A DNA stretch of 64,000 nucleotides from Candidatus Avelusimicrobium pullicaecorum (lineage in GTDB: Bacteria > Elusimicrobiota > Elusimicrobia > Elusimicrobiales > Elusimicrobiaceae): assembly GCA_944322825.1 (NCBI GenBank), contig CALUQD010000004.1:1-64000 (forward strand). Reading direction: 5' to 3'. Positions 1 to 7,928 of this stretch are shown one piece after another. Numbering within the stretch: the stretch's first letter is position 1; every line of letters starts with the position of its first letter. Made by a program: the position numbers and the translations under genes. Under the pieces are notes generated by a model. It was not told the DNA's origin and did no database searches. It saw nothing but the letters and a program-made list of their open reading frames with translations.

Positions 1-37
1 CTGCGCCGTTGCCGTCCATAGCAACTAGTTTAGCCAT
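1..37 (-). CDS. nifJ: Start of a probable pyruvate:ferredoxin oxidoreductase (partial)
   Basis: Only the first 12 codons are in the window, read on the minus strand as MAKLVAMDGNGA. The MDGN motif at this position is typical of the N-terminus of pyruvate:ferredoxin (flavodoxin) oxidoreductase, which decarboxylates pyruvate to acetyl-CoA in anaerobes. An AAGGAGA ribosome site lies about 10 nt before the ATG, and a good promoter (128-156) and a palindrome (161-182) lie further upstream. Acetate kinase elsewhere in the window would fit the same fermentation route. Twelve residues are a thin basis, so the name is tentative. Confidence 0.45.
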   Translation of the reverse strand, partial: MAKLVAMDGNGA

Positions 38-127
38 AATAGAGAAGTCTCCTTTTGCGTAAATTAAAACGGTCTTTCTGCGTGCGTAAAAACACGCCAG
101 CCCGGAGGGATACTCCGGCCTGTATAT

Positions 128-156
128 ATTGTATAACTTTGGGGGGTGTTTGGCAA
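128..156 (-). promoter_or_regulatory. Promoter for the left-edge gene
   Basis: On the minus strand TTGCCA (156-151) and TACAAT (133-128) are separated by exactly 17 bp, a good sigma-70-like arrangement. The resulting leader of about 85 nt contains a small hairpin (CCGGAG/CTCCGG, 102-118) before the ribosome site. Confidence 0.6.
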
Positions 157-160
157 ACCG

Positions 161-182
161 TTATTTACCGAGCGGTAAATAA
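161..182. promoter_or_regulatory. Perfect 9-bp dyad, probable operator
   Basis: TTATTTACC and GGTAAATAA form perfect 9-bp arms around GAGC. The dyad sits 4 bp upstream of the -35 of the minus-strand promoter and about 70 bp upstream of the plus-strand promoter. It is not followed by a T-run, so an operator for a dimeric regulator is more likely than a terminator. Confidence 0.45.
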
Positions 183-249
183 AATTTTCCCTACAAATTA
201 TTCTTTTTTGCCTTACTGGCGGCCCGCGGGCGGGCGGCGGAAATTTTGC

Positions 250-280
250 TTGACTTGGAGTTCGCTCCAGTTGCTACAAT
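250..280 (+). promoter_or_regulatory. Promoter of the DUF362 gene
   Basis: TTGACT (250-255) and TACAAT (275-280) have a long 19-bp spacer. The -10 is extended (TGC before TACAAT), which may compensate. Confidence 0.5.
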
Positions 281-323
281 ACTACTATGTCCTTCCGAAC
301 GGAGCGGACAAAAGGAGAACAGA

Positions 324-1283
324 ATGAAACACGTAAAATTGACGCTTTTGGCTTGTTTGAGCCTTTGTGTGGCGGCGTGTGCGGCCCATAAAGAAGCCAA
401 GCAGCCGCAGGAACCGGCTAAATCCGTGGTGTATTTTACCTCGGATATCAGCCCCGAAGGGTTAGTAAAAATTTACGATAAAATTTCCCAAAACGTGCAG
501 GGAAAAGTGGCCATTAAGGTGCACACCGGCGAACCGCACGGCCCCAATATCATCCCGCGGGATATGGTCAAAGCCCTCCAGCAGCATATTCCTAACAGCA
601 ACCTCGTGGAAACCAACACGCTCTACGAAGGCGGACGCCACACCACCGAGCTGCACCGCCAAACGATTAAAACCAATGGCTGGGATTTTTGCGAAGTGGA
701 TATTATGGACGCGGACGGCGCCGTGATGCTGCCCATTAAAGGCGGCAAGCACTTTAAAGAAATGTCCGTTGGCAAGAACTTGCTTAATTACGACTCTATG
801 GTCGTGCTGACCCACTTTAAAGGTCACACGATGGGCGGCTTTGGCGGTTCGCTTAAAAACATCGCCATCGGCTGTGCCGACGCCAAAGTAGGCAAAGCCA
901 TGCAGCACGGCAGCCAAGGCAGCGATTTGTGGCGCGCCAATAAGGAACAGTTTATGGAACAAATGGTGGAAGGCGGCAAAGCCGTCACCGACCATTTTGG
1001 CAAGAACATTGTGTATATCAATGTTCTTCGCAATATGTCCGTGGACTGCGATTGCGCCGGCACTTCTGCCGCGGCGCCCAAAACACGCAACATCGGCATT
1101 TTGGCTTCCACCGATATTTTAGCGGTGGACCAAGCGTCCGTGGATATGGTATACGCCTTGCCGGATGAAGAATCGCACGATTTAAAAGAACGCATTGAAT
1201 CGCGCAAGGGGCTTAGGCAGCTTTCGTATATGAAAGAAATGAAAATGGGAAATGACGAATACGAATTGGTAAATTTGGACTAA
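324..1283 (+). CDS. DUF362-domain lipoprotein
   Basis: A 319-aa protein starting at the ATG preceded by AAAGGAGAA. The N-terminus is a lipoprotein signal peptide with the lipobox VAAC (Cys19), so the protein is probably anchored in the envelope. The rest resembles the DUF362 family, with the typical IKVHTGE segment near residue 70 and a close Cys pair (VDCDC) around residues 241-243. DUF362 proteins are often linked to iron-sulfur or redox functions, but no reaction is established, and no ferredoxin domain is fused here. It is a single-gene unit between its own promoter and a strong terminator. Confidence 0.7.
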   Translation: MKHVKLTLLACLSLCVAACAAHKEAKQPQEPAKSVVYFTSDISPEGLVKIYDKISQNVQGKVAIKVHTGEPHGPNIIPRDMVKALQQHIPNSNLVETNTLYEGGRHTTELHRQTIKTNGWDFCEVDIMDADGAVMLPIKGGKHFKEMSVGKNLLNYDSMVVLTHFKGHTMGGFGGSLKNIAIGCADAKVGKAMQHGSQGSDLWRANKEQFMEQMVEGGKAVTDHFGKNIVYINVLRNMSVDCDCAGTSAAAPKTRNIGILASTDILAVDQASVDMVYALPDEESHDLKERIESRKGLRQLSYMKEMKMGNDEYELVNLD

Positions 1284-1306
1284 TTTCTTTTCCTTGCCCT
1301 TTACCG

Positions 1307-1338
1307 CTCCGCCTGCCGCCCGCAGGCGGAGTTTTTGT
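1307..1338 (+). terminator. Rho-independent terminator
   Basis: A 10-bp perfect stem (CTCCGCCTGC/GCAGGCGGAG) with a 5-nt loop is followed by TTTTTGTTT. It closes the DUF362 gene. Confidence 0.85.
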
Positions 1339-1444
1339 TTGTTGTAAAAACCCCAGCTAGGCTGGGGGCGGTAAAGGGTGTAGCGTGGCCCAAAATTGGT
1401 ACGCGTCCTTCCGGCCAAAAATGGCTTTGCCCCGCGTGAATTTA

Positions 1445-1450
1445 TATAAT
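1445..1450 (+). promoter_or_regulatory. -10 box of a leaderless transcript
   Basis: TATAAT ends 6 nt before the ATG at 1457, and no ribosome site precedes that ATG. Transcription would start at or next to the start codon. Confidence 0.5.
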
Positions 1451-1456
1451 CTACTT

Positions 1457-2662
1457 ATGCACTTAAACCAATGGATTTATTCTTCCCGCCCGCTCTGCGT
1501 TGCTTACGAAACGCTGCGCTGGCTGTGGCGCAAAATTTTCTTTTTTGTTCATACCCATACCCCCGTTTGGTACCGCTTTGATAAAAAGCACCAGCCGGGC
1601 GAACCCGTGCAGGAAACCCTGCCCCTGGATAAAAACTGGTACCGTATTTCCCGCCCGCTTTACCGCCACGAGCACGTCTATTACGATTTATCCAAAGCCA
1701 TCCAGGCAAACCCGCAGGTAAAGGGCGTGGCGCTTATCTTTTTTATGGGCATTGGCGACTATCTCTATACTACGCCGATGTTGGCCGCGCTGAAAGCCCA
1801 ATATAAGGATTTGCCGTTTTACGCCTATGTCGGCGCCCAGTTCGACCGCAACAACTCGCCCTTGGTGGGCAAACTCCTGGACGAAAATCCACATTTTGAA
1901 AAAGTGTTTTATTTTAATGGTGCCCGCCACCCGCTGATTTGGAAAAATTACAATTATGCGGACGCTTTCAAAAATATCCCCGAAGGCTTTTTGGCCGTGC
2001 CCGTGTATTACGATTATGGGGTGAATGTAAAACACCGCGTGACAAGCCTGTTTGAAACCTTCTCCCTGCCGGTGCCGGAGGAAATCCCCGCCCCGGTGAT
2101 GTATTTCCCGCAGACGGCGGCCCCGGCGGTGGAGGAATACCTCGCCCAGGCGCGCCGCGCCGCCCAAGGCAAAAAAGGCATTGTGTTTTTGCAGCTGGAC
2201 TCACGTGGCTCTAATTATGTGTATCCGCATATGAAAGCGCTTAGCGAAGGGCTGATACAAGAAGGCTACTTGGTGATGAGCGTGACCAAAGGCGGACCCG
2301 TGGAAAACCCGGACTATTTGGAAATTGACATCAAAAAATTGGCTATCAACCAAACGTGGCAGCTCTTGGCTATTTTAAAACAAGAGTTCCCGCTGTATGT
2401 GATAGCGGTCAACTCGGTTTTCTGGGCGGCTTCGGCGGGGCTGGGCTTGCCCAATTTGGGGCTCCAGCATTGGATTGACAAAAAAGTGCACAATTTGTGG
2501 TACCCCAATATCGAAGTGGTGACGGATTATATTTATCCGCTCCTGCCGCGGGAAAAACAAATCCACGCGCCGGCCGAAAGCTATACGCGCCATAACAAAA
2601 AAATCATCGATTACAAACCCGACTGGGTGATTAAATGGTTTAAAGAAAAGTTCGAAAAATAA
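1457..2662 (+). CDS. Glycosyltransferase family 9-like protein
   Basis: A 401-aa protein. The start MHLNQWIYSS was chosen because TATAAT lies 6 nt upstream; an in-frame ATG at 1385 would add 24 residues upstream of that box. A central segment near residues 95-110 (FFMGIGDYLYTTPML) resembles the GxGD...P motif of heptosyltransferase-type GT9 enzymes, and a second Rossmann-like half follows (KKGIVFLQLDSRGSN). The C-terminal part keeps the pattern in which GT9 enzymes bind nucleotide sugar. It probably acts in lipopolysaccharide or glycan synthesis at the inner membrane. The substrate cannot be read from the sequence, and no other LPS-core gene is adjacent. Confidence 0.5.
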   Translation: MHLNQWIYSSRPLCVAYETLRWLWRKIFFFVHTHTPVWYRFDKKHQPGEPVQETLPLDKNWYRISRPLYRHEHVYYDLSKAIQANPQVKGVALIFFMGIGDYLYTTPMLAALKAQYKDLPFYAYVGAQFDRNNSPLVGKLLDENPHFEKVFYFNGARHPLIWKNYNYADAFKNIPEGFLAVPVYYDYGVNVKHRVTSLFETFSLPVPEEIPAPVMYFPQTAAPAVEEYLAQARRAAQGKKGIVFLQLDSRGSNYVYPHMKALSEGLIQEGYLVMSVTKGGPVENPDYLEIDIKKLAINQTWQLLAILKQEFPLYVIAVNSVFWAASAGLGLPNLGLQHWIDKKVHNLWYPNIEVVTDYIYPLLPREKQIHAPAESYTRHNKKIIDYKPDWVIKWFKEKFEK

Positions 2663-2664
2663 AA

Positions 2665-2690
2665 AGGCCCCGGTTCTTCCGGGGTTTTTT
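2665..2690 (+). terminator. Terminator after the GT9-like gene
   Basis: CCCCGG/CCGGGG stem with loop TTCTT and six T residues. Confidence 0.8.
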
Positions 2691-2695
2691 ACAAT

Positions 2696-2723
2696 AAAAA
2701 GCTCCGCATTTGCGGAGCTTTTT
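2696..2723. terminator. Bidirectional terminator between convergent genes
   Basis: A symmetric AAAAAGCTCCGCA/TGCGGAGCTTTTT hairpin has a T-run in both directions. It serves the minus-strand nitroreductase and backs up the previous terminator. Confidence 0.8.
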
Positions 2724-2743
2724 GTTGGCAAAGCAAGGGAACG

Positions 2744-3289
2744 TTATTTTTTATATTCGTTGTAGCTGACGATTTCTTCCAGCGTTTGGCGCGGGCGCGG
2801 GGCGGGTTCTTCGGCCGGGTAGCCCAGCGCAATTAAATGTTCAATCTTTTTGCTTTTGGGCAGGCGGAAAAATTTTTCGGCCTTGTCCGAATTTAGCCAC
2901 CCAATCCAGCAGGTTCCTAAACCCAAGTCGTGCGCACGCAGCACCAAATGTTCGCCGGAAATACCTTGGTCCACCAAGTAAAATTCCGTCCGGCGGAAAA
3001 AGTTGCCAATGCGGCTGGTAAAATTGCCCCGGTCCGACACGGCGGCAATCAGCACGGGGGCTTTTTCGGCAAATTTCGTCATATTATACACGCCGGAAAA
3101 CGCCTCTTTGCAGAAAGCCTCTTTTACTTTCGGGTCGTCAATCACAATGTAATGCCACGGCTGGGAATTGCACGCCGAAGGCGCCAGGCGCGCCGCTTCC
3201 AGGCAGGCGTTTATTTTCTCCCGCTCTACGGGTTTATCCTGGTATTTGCGGATGCTGCGGCGGGATTTAATTACGTCTATTAATTCCAT
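2744..3289 (-). CDS. Nitroreductase family flavoprotein
   Basis: A 181-aa protein, the usual length for small FMN-dependent nitroreductases. The N-terminus RRSIRKYQDKPV and the following LAPSACNSQPWHY are the typical FMN-binding motifs, and GLGTCWIGW in the C-terminal half is also characteristic. These enzymes reduce nitro groups, quinones or flavins with NAD(P)H in the cytoplasm. The physiological substrate cannot be inferred. It is a monocistronic gene between converging and diverging neighbours. Confidence 0.85.
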   Translation of the reverse strand: MELIDVIKSRRSIRKYQDKPVEREKINACLEAARLAPSACNSQPWHYIVIDDPKVKEAFCKEAFSGVYNMTKFAEKAPVLIAAVSDRGNFTSRIGNFFRRTEFYLVDQGISGEHLVLRAHDLGLGTCWIGWLNSDKAEKFFRLPKSKKIEHLIALGYPAEEPAPRPRQTLEEIVSYNEYKK

Positions 3290-3363
3290 AAAATATACCC
3301 CTGTTTGTTAAAGATAAAAATATCTTACCAAATTGACCGTTTGTTTTTATAAAATAACTTCAT

Positions 3364-4200
3364 ATGCAATTTACAAAATACACAGGACTCGGAAATGATT
3401 TCGTCATACTGGACGGAAAGACCGCGCGCAACGTGCAGGACCCGTGCGCGCTGGCCCAAAAAATCTGCGACCGGCACTTTGGCGTTGGGGCGGATGGTTT
3501 GGTGCTGCTGCTCCCATCGGAAAAAGCCGATATGCGTATGCAAATTATCAATTCCGACGGCAGCGAAGCCGAAATGTGCGGCAATGCTACCCGCTGTGTA
3601 GCCCTGCACCTGTATCGGCGGGGGATTGTACTAAAAAAACAGATTTCACTGGAAACGTTGGCGGGTATTATCCATACCGATATTATAGACGACGTAACCG
3701 GAATGGTGCGCGTGGATATGGGCGCGCCGCGCTTGAAGCGGGGGGAAATACCAATGACGGGTATCGCCAGCGAACGCGCCGTAAACGTGCCTTTGCGGGC
3801 GTGCGGAACGGAATTTTGCGGGACGGCGGTTTCGATGGGCAATCCGCACTTTGTGGTGTTTGTGCCCAATGCCGAAAAAGCCCCGGTGGAAACGTGGGGC
3901 CCCGCCTTGGAAACGCACGAAGCTTTCCCGCGCAAGACGAATGTGGAGTTCGTCCACGTTATTAACGACCGCACCGTGCGGATGCGCGTGTGGGAGCGCG
4001 GTGCCGGCATTACCAAAGCTTGCGGCACCGGTGCGTGCGCTACTGCGGTGGCGTGTGTGTTAAACCGCAAAACCATCGAACAAGTGACGGTAAAATTGGA
4101 CGGCGGCGATTTATTGATTGAATGGCCGGCGGGAAAACCCAACATTTTTATGACTGGCCCCGCCGCCGAAGTTTTTACCGGCGATTACAAGGGGGCTTAA
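3364..4200 (+). CDS. dapF: Diaminopimelate epimerase
   Basis: A 278-aa protein of standard length. It converts LL-diaminopimelate to the meso form for peptidoglycan and lysine. Both catalytic cysteines are visible: Cys72 in MCGNATRC and Cys220 in [16 protein letters not shown] near the N-terminus is the family signature. There is no clear ribosome site; TAAAAT at 3350-3355 lies 8 nt before the ATG, so the message may be leaderless. The stop overlaps the next start by one base (TAATG), coupling it to dapL, the preceding enzyme of the pathway. Confidence 0.95.
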   Translation: MQFTKYTGLGNDFVILDGKTARNVQDPCALAQKICDRHFGVGADGLVLLLPSEKADMRMQIINSDGSEAEMCGNATRCVALHLYRRGIVLKKQISLETLAGIIHTDIIDDVTGMVRVDMGAPRLKRGEIPMTGIASERAVNVPLRACGTEFCGTAVSMGNPHFVVFVPNAEKAPVETWGPALETHEAFPRKTNVEFVHVINDRTVRMRVWERGAGITKACGTGACATAVACVLNRKTIEQVTVKLDGGDLLIEWPAGKPNIFMTGPAAEVFTGDYKGA

Positions 4201-5429
4201 TGACTATTTTAAACGAAAACTATTTAAAACTGCCGGGCAGCTATTTATTTTCCACCATCGCCAAACGCGTGGCCGCTTATAAGGAAGGCCACCCCGGAGC
4301 CCAGGTGATTAGTTTGGGCATTGGCGATGTTTCCCGCCCGTTGGTGCCGGCTGTGGTGGAAGCGCTGCATAAAGCGTCGGACGAAATGGGCCGCGCGGAA
4401 ACCTTCCGCGGCTACGGGCCGGAACAAGGCTACGCTTTCCTGCGCGAAGCCATTTTGAAGCACGATTATTTGGACCGCGGCATTACGCTGGCCGCCGATG
4501 AAATTTTCGTCAGCGACGGCGCCAAAAGCGATGTGGCCAATTTCCAGGAACTGTTTGACGTTTCCAGCCAAGTGGCCCTGCAGGACCCGGTATATCCCGT
4601 CTATTTGGATACCAACGTGATGGCCGGGCGTACCGGTGCGTTTGAAAACGGACGCTTTGGCGGTATTGTCTATTTGCCGTGTACGGAAGAAAACCAGTTT
4701 ACGCCCCAGCTGCCGGCCCAGCGGGCGGATTTGGTTTACTTGTGCTCGCCCAATAACCCGACCGGCTCGGCAATGACCCGCGCCGAACTAAAAAAATGGG
4801 TGGATTGGGCCGCCGCTAACCGCAGCGTCATTCTGTACGATTCCGCCTACGAGGCGTTCATTACCCAAGCGGATGTGCCGCATTCTATTTACGAAATTCC
4901 GGGCGCGGAAAAAGTAGCGGTGGAGTTTCGTTCGTTTTCCAAAACGGCCGGATTTACCGGCACGCGCTGTGCGTATACCGTCGTTCCAAAAGCCTTGCAG
5001 GTATACGATAAATCCGGCGCCGCGCACGCATTAAATGCGCTGTGGCTGCGCCGCCAAACCACCAAATTTAACGGCGTGCCGTATGTGGTGCAGCGCGCGG
5101 CGGAAGCTGTTTTCTCGCCTGAAGGGCAGGCCCAAATCCGCGAAGTGATTGCCGGTTACCAACAGAATGCGCAAGTCATTCTAAAAGCCCTCCAATCCGC
5201 CGGACTGACGGCTTTTGGCGGCGTGAATGCGCCGTACATCTGGCTCAAAACTCCCCAAGGGGTGGATTCGTGGGCGTTTTTTGACCAACTGCTCACCCGC
5301 GCCCAAGTGGTGGGTACGCCCGGCGTAGGGTTCGGTTCGTGCGGGGAAGGCTACTTCCGCTTGACGGCATTTAACACGCCGCAGCTCACGCAGGAAGCCG
5401 CCCGCCGCCTTGCCGAAATGACGTTTTAA
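4200..5429 (+). CDS. dapL: LL-diaminopimelate aminotransferase
   Basis: A 409-aa class I PLP aminotransferase. The start ATG shares its A with the dapF stop, and the first residues ([17 protein letters not shown]) match the usual DapL N-terminus. The PLP lysine is Lys248 in [13 protein letters not shown], and the SPNNPTGS motif is present. DapL makes LL-diaminopimelate directly from tetrahydrodipicolinate, bypassing the succinyl or acetyl intermediates. Pairing with dapF gives the last two steps to meso-DAP in one operon. Confidence 0.93.
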   Translation: MTILNENYLKLPGSYLFSTIAKRVAAYKEGHPGAQVISLGIGDVSRPLVPAVVEALHKASDEMGRAETFRGYGPEQGYAFLREAILKHDYLDRGITLAADEIFVSDGAKSDVANFQELFDVSSQVALQDPVYPVYLDTNVMAGRTGAFENGRFGGIVYLPCTEENQFTPQLPAQRADLVYLCSPNNPTGSAMTRAELKKWVDWAAANRSVILYDSAYEAFITQADVPHSIYEIPGAEKVAVEFRSFSKTAGFTGTRCAYTVVPKALQVYDKSGAAHALNALWLRRQTTKFNGVPYVVQRAAEAVFSPEGQAQIREVIAGYQQNAQVILKALQSAGLTAFGGVNAPYIWLKTPQGVDSWAFFDQLLTRAQVVGTPGVGFGSCGEGYFRLTAFNTPQLTQEAARRLAEMTF

Positions 5430-5437
5430 GCGGATTT

Positions 5438-5446
5438 TGCTACAAT
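5438..5446 (+). promoter_or_regulatory. Extended -10 promoter of the first pilin-like gene
   Basis: TGC-TACAAT lies 24 nt before the pilin ATG. A GGAGG ribosome site (5456-5460) lies between, so this transcript has a short normal leader. Confidence 0.5.
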
Positions 5447-5470
5447 ACTTCCAATGGAGGATATATAAAT

Positions 5471-5989
5471 ATGCAAAAGTTTTTCTGTTCCAAAAAAGGT
5501 TTTACCTTGATTGAGTTATTGACGGTAGTGCTTATTATCGGGGTGCTTTCTGCTCTTGCCTTGCCCAACTATACCCGTTCCATTGAACGTTCCCGTGCGG
5601 TGGAAGCAATGACCGGGCTGAAAACTTTAAACGATGCCGTTTATTCTTATTCCGCTGGACGCAGCGGCAGCAATGTGTGCCCGGATTCGTTTACGAAATT
5701 GATTGTTTCGTATCCCGGAACACTCAGTTCCGATAAGCGCACCTTATCGACTAAAAATTTTGAGTTTAAACTCAACTCGGCCACAAATGCTTATATCCCC
5801 GGTACGGACTGCCCGGGCATAACGGCCAAACGCTTGGGCGGCACCAAGTACGATTATGTGCTGTGGAACCCTTACGTACGCGGTACAGCGGGGGAAGGCG
5901 CCTCGCTGGCGTGCACCGGCACGACTGAAGCCAGTATTGCTGTTTGTGAGTCGTTGGGCCTGTATAAACAGGGCTCTACCCCCTATTGA
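5471..5989 (+). CDS. Type IV pilin-like protein
   Basis: A 172-aa protein with a prepilin leader MQKFFCSKKG followed by FTLIELLTVVLIIGVL, so prepilin peptidase would cut after Gly10 and Glu5 of the mature protein is conserved. The hydrophobic N-terminal helix is followed by a variable C-terminal domain with several Cys residues. It is a major or minor pilin or a pseudopilin. No assembly gene is nearby; it stands alone with its own promoter and terminator, like the other three pilin-like genes of this window. Confidence 0.85.
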   Translation: MQKFFCSKKGFTLIELLTVVLIIGVLSALALPNYTRSIERSRAVEAMTGLKTLNDAVYSYSAGRSGSNVCPDSFTKLIVSYPGTLSSDKRTLSTKNFEFKLNSATNAYIPGTDCPGITAKRLGGTKYDYVLWNPYVRGTAGEGASLACTGTTEASIAVCESLGLYKQGSTPY

Positions 5990-6012
5990 AATGTGCGTTT
6001 TGTCGACACGGT

Positions 6013-6046
6013 ATTCCGGCAGCATAAAAACTGCCGGAATTTTTTA
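6013..6046 (+). terminator. Terminator of the pilin-like gene
   Basis: A perfect 10-bp stem ATTCCGGCAG/CTGCCGGAAT is followed by TTTTTTA. Confidence 0.88.
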
Positions 6047-6400
6047 CGTTTCGAAACCCCCAGCCAGGCCTGGATATTCGTTTGTGTTTAAGACGAAAGA
6101 ACGCTTCCGGTAAGTGATGCGGAGCGTTTGCTAGAAACGGGAGTCTGTCCAGGCGTTTGGGTATATGAAGAGCGGTGGGTTGAGCGCGGCATACCAAGGG
6201 GAAAAGGAAGTCCCTATGGGTGAAAAGACTTGCGGAATGACCCAACGGGGCTGTGTTGGCTATGGATTTCCAGCGAACAGAGAAACTCTTTCCGAATAAC
6301 TTGCGGGGCCGACATCGGCGCGGAAAATTTCGGTACGGAAAGGAAACCTTTCCCGAATAATCAAGCGCAGCGGTTCGCATTTTCCCGGCAAAATTTTCCA
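6047..6400. other. Intergenic region rich in hairpins, possible structured RNA
   Basis: About 350 bp without a credible gene. Several pairings are visible: GCCTGGA (6068-6074) with TCCAGGC (6148-6154), enclosing AACGCT/AGCGTT (6100-6128); AAGTC/GACTT around 6208-6231; and a perfect GGAAAGG-AAA-CCTTTCC hairpin (6337-6353). A CTTTCCGAATAA-like word occurs twice. No match to RNase P RNA, tmRNA, SRP RNA or tRNA was recognised, and the strand is unknown. Confidence 0.3.
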
Positions 6401-6430
6401 ATAAAAACCCCCGAGTTCATCACCCGGGGG
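6401..6430 (-). terminator. Terminator of the stomatin-like operon
   Basis: CCCCCG/CGGGGG stem, read on the minus strand into TTTTTAT. Confidence 0.75.
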
Positions 6431-6449
6431 CAGGATAAAAAGCCTGATT

Positions 6450-7460
6450 TTATTTGCTGGCAGCCGGGGTGCCGCCGGTTAAATCTTTAATGGCGGCCAC
6501 GGCGCCCAGCACGTTGCTGGCTTCGTAGGGCATATAGATAATTTTGTTGTCTTTGCCTTCGGTCATTTTGGTCAGCGCTTCAATGTATTTGAGCGAAATC
6601 ATATAGCTGGCCGGGTTGGACGACTGCGAAACGGTAGACGACACAATTTTGACGGCTTCCGCTTCCGCCTGCGCTACTTTGATTTTCGCTTCCGAGATAC
6701 CTTCCGCCTGCAAAATGGCGGCCTGCTTCATACCTTCGGCCTTTTTAATTTCCGATTCGCGCACGGCTTCGGCCTTTAAAATCTGGGCCGTTTTAGTACC
6801 TTCCGCTTCCGTCACCATAGCGCGGCGGTCGCGTTCCGCTTTCATTTGTTTTTCCATTGCTTCGCGGATGGCGGCCGGGGGGATAATGTCCTGCAGTTCC
6901 ACGCGGTTCACTTTCACGCCCCATTTGTTGGTGGCTTCGTCCAAAATCACCTGCAGTTTGCTTTTGATGATTTCGCGCGAGGTAAGCGTTTGGTCCAGGT
7001 CCATTTCGCCGATGATGTTTCTTAAGGTGGTTTGAGTCAGTTTTTCAATGGCGGTCGGCAGGGATTCCACTTTATAGGCGGCGTTTACCGGGTCGGTAAT
7101 TTGGAAATACAGCAGCGCGTTAATTTCAATGCCGACGTTATCCTTGGTGATAACGCTCTGGCGCGGCAGGTCGTACACGGTTTCGCGCATATCAATCACG
7201 TCGCGCATTTCCGTATACGGCACGGAGCGCACGCGGCCGTCGCCGTCCATATAATCGCGGTTATCGCGCCATTCCATTAGGTGCGGTTTATCCATAATGG
7301 GGATAATCCAGTTGATGCCCGGCGTAAGCGTTTCCACATATTTGCCGAAGCGTTCAATAATCACCACCTGCGCTTGTTTGACGATGATAATCCCCTTGGC
7401 GATGATAACGATGACAAAAACAAAAAAGGCTGTCAAAAAAGTAAGGCTCAGTTCCGTCAT
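6450..7460 (-). CDS. qmcA: SPFH/stomatin-like membrane protease regulator (QmcA-like)
   Basis: A 336-aa protein with one N-terminal membrane helix (about residues 5-27), an SPFH/band 7 domain beginning at VKQAQVVIIERFGKY, and a long charged Ala/Glu-rich helical region (about 205-270) for oligomerisation. Length and order match the paraslipin/QmcA group. It follows an NfeD gene by 24 bp, the classic stomatin-NfeD pair thought to organise membrane microdomains and modulate proteolysis. It is the last gene of a three-gene minus-strand operon. Confidence 0.85.
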   Translation of the reverse strand: MTELSLTFLTAFFVFVIVIIAKGIIIVKQAQVVIIERFGKYVETLTPGINWIIPIMDKPHLMEWRDNRDYMDGDGRVRSVPYTEMRDVIDMRETVYDLPRQSVITKDNVGIEINALLYFQITDPVNAAYKVESLPTAIEKLTQTTLRNIIGEMDLDQTLTSREIIKSKLQVILDEATNKWGVKVNRVELQDIIPPAAIREAMEKQMKAERDRRAMVTEAEGTKTAQILKAEAVRESEIKKAEGMKQAAILQAEGISEAKIKVAQAEAEAVKIVSSTVSQSSNPASYMISLKYIEALTKMTEGKDNKIIYMPYEASNVLGAVAAIKDLTGGTPAASK

Positions 7461-7484
7461 TTTTTTCTCCTTATATACAGTTGG

Positions 7485-7910
7485 TTATTTGGCGCGGACC
7501 GTTAACGTCACGCCTTCTAATTTTTCTACGATGCACTCCGTCCCGGCCGCCAGCGGCGTTTGAGAAGTAGCTTTCCAGCTTTCGCCTTCCACTTTTACGC
7601 GGCCGTTGTTTTCCAGCGGGCCGAGGGCCGTTTCGGCCACGGCCGTTTTGCCAATGACTTCTTCTGCCGGCGTTTTAACGTGTTTGGCTTTGGCGTATAA
7701 GTGGCGTTTGGCAAACGGACGAATGCCTACCCACGCGGCTGATGCCACGATGGCAAAAGCCAGCACTTGCAGCCAAAGGTTCAGCCCCAGCCACGACGCC
7801 AGCGACGCCCCCAACAGGCCAAGGCCCAAACACGTGAGCGAAAACTCCATACTAAATAATTCGCCCACAAAACAACATACGGCAAGAATCAGCCAAATGT
7901 AGTAATTCAT
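7485..7910 (-). CDS. NfeD family membrane protein
   Basis: A 141-aa short-form NfeD without the protease domain. Two or three N-terminal membrane helices (about residues 3-70) are followed by a soluble OB-fold domain (about 85-140) with the typical VIGKTAVAETALGP start. It partners the stomatin-like protein directly downstream. It lies 18 bp after the SirB1-like gene, so the three are probably co-transcribed. Confidence 0.8.
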   Translation of the reverse strand: MNYYIWLILAVCCFVGELFSMEFSLTCLGLGLLGASLASWLGLNLWLQVLAFAIVASAAWVGIRPFAKRHLYAKAKHVKTPAEEVIGKTAVAETALGPLENNGRVKVEGESWKATSQTPLAAGTECIVEKLEGVTLTVRAK

Positions 7911-7928
7911 TTTGCCTCCCGTAAAAGA

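Noticed and set aside
462-995. 177-codon ORF antisense to the DUF362 gene
   Set aside because: It is a shadow of a clear lipoprotein gene, with His/Phe-rich composition caused by the other strand.
6047-6400. RNase P RNA or tmRNA
   Set aside because: Short similarities such as GGAAGTCCC and GGTTCGCAT occur, but the conserved blocks of either RNA are missing or in the wrong order.
5976-6401. Minus-strand 141-codon ORF
   Set aside because: It runs across the pilin terminator, is Arg/Pro-rich without any motif, lacks a ribosome site and overlaps the end of the pilin gene.
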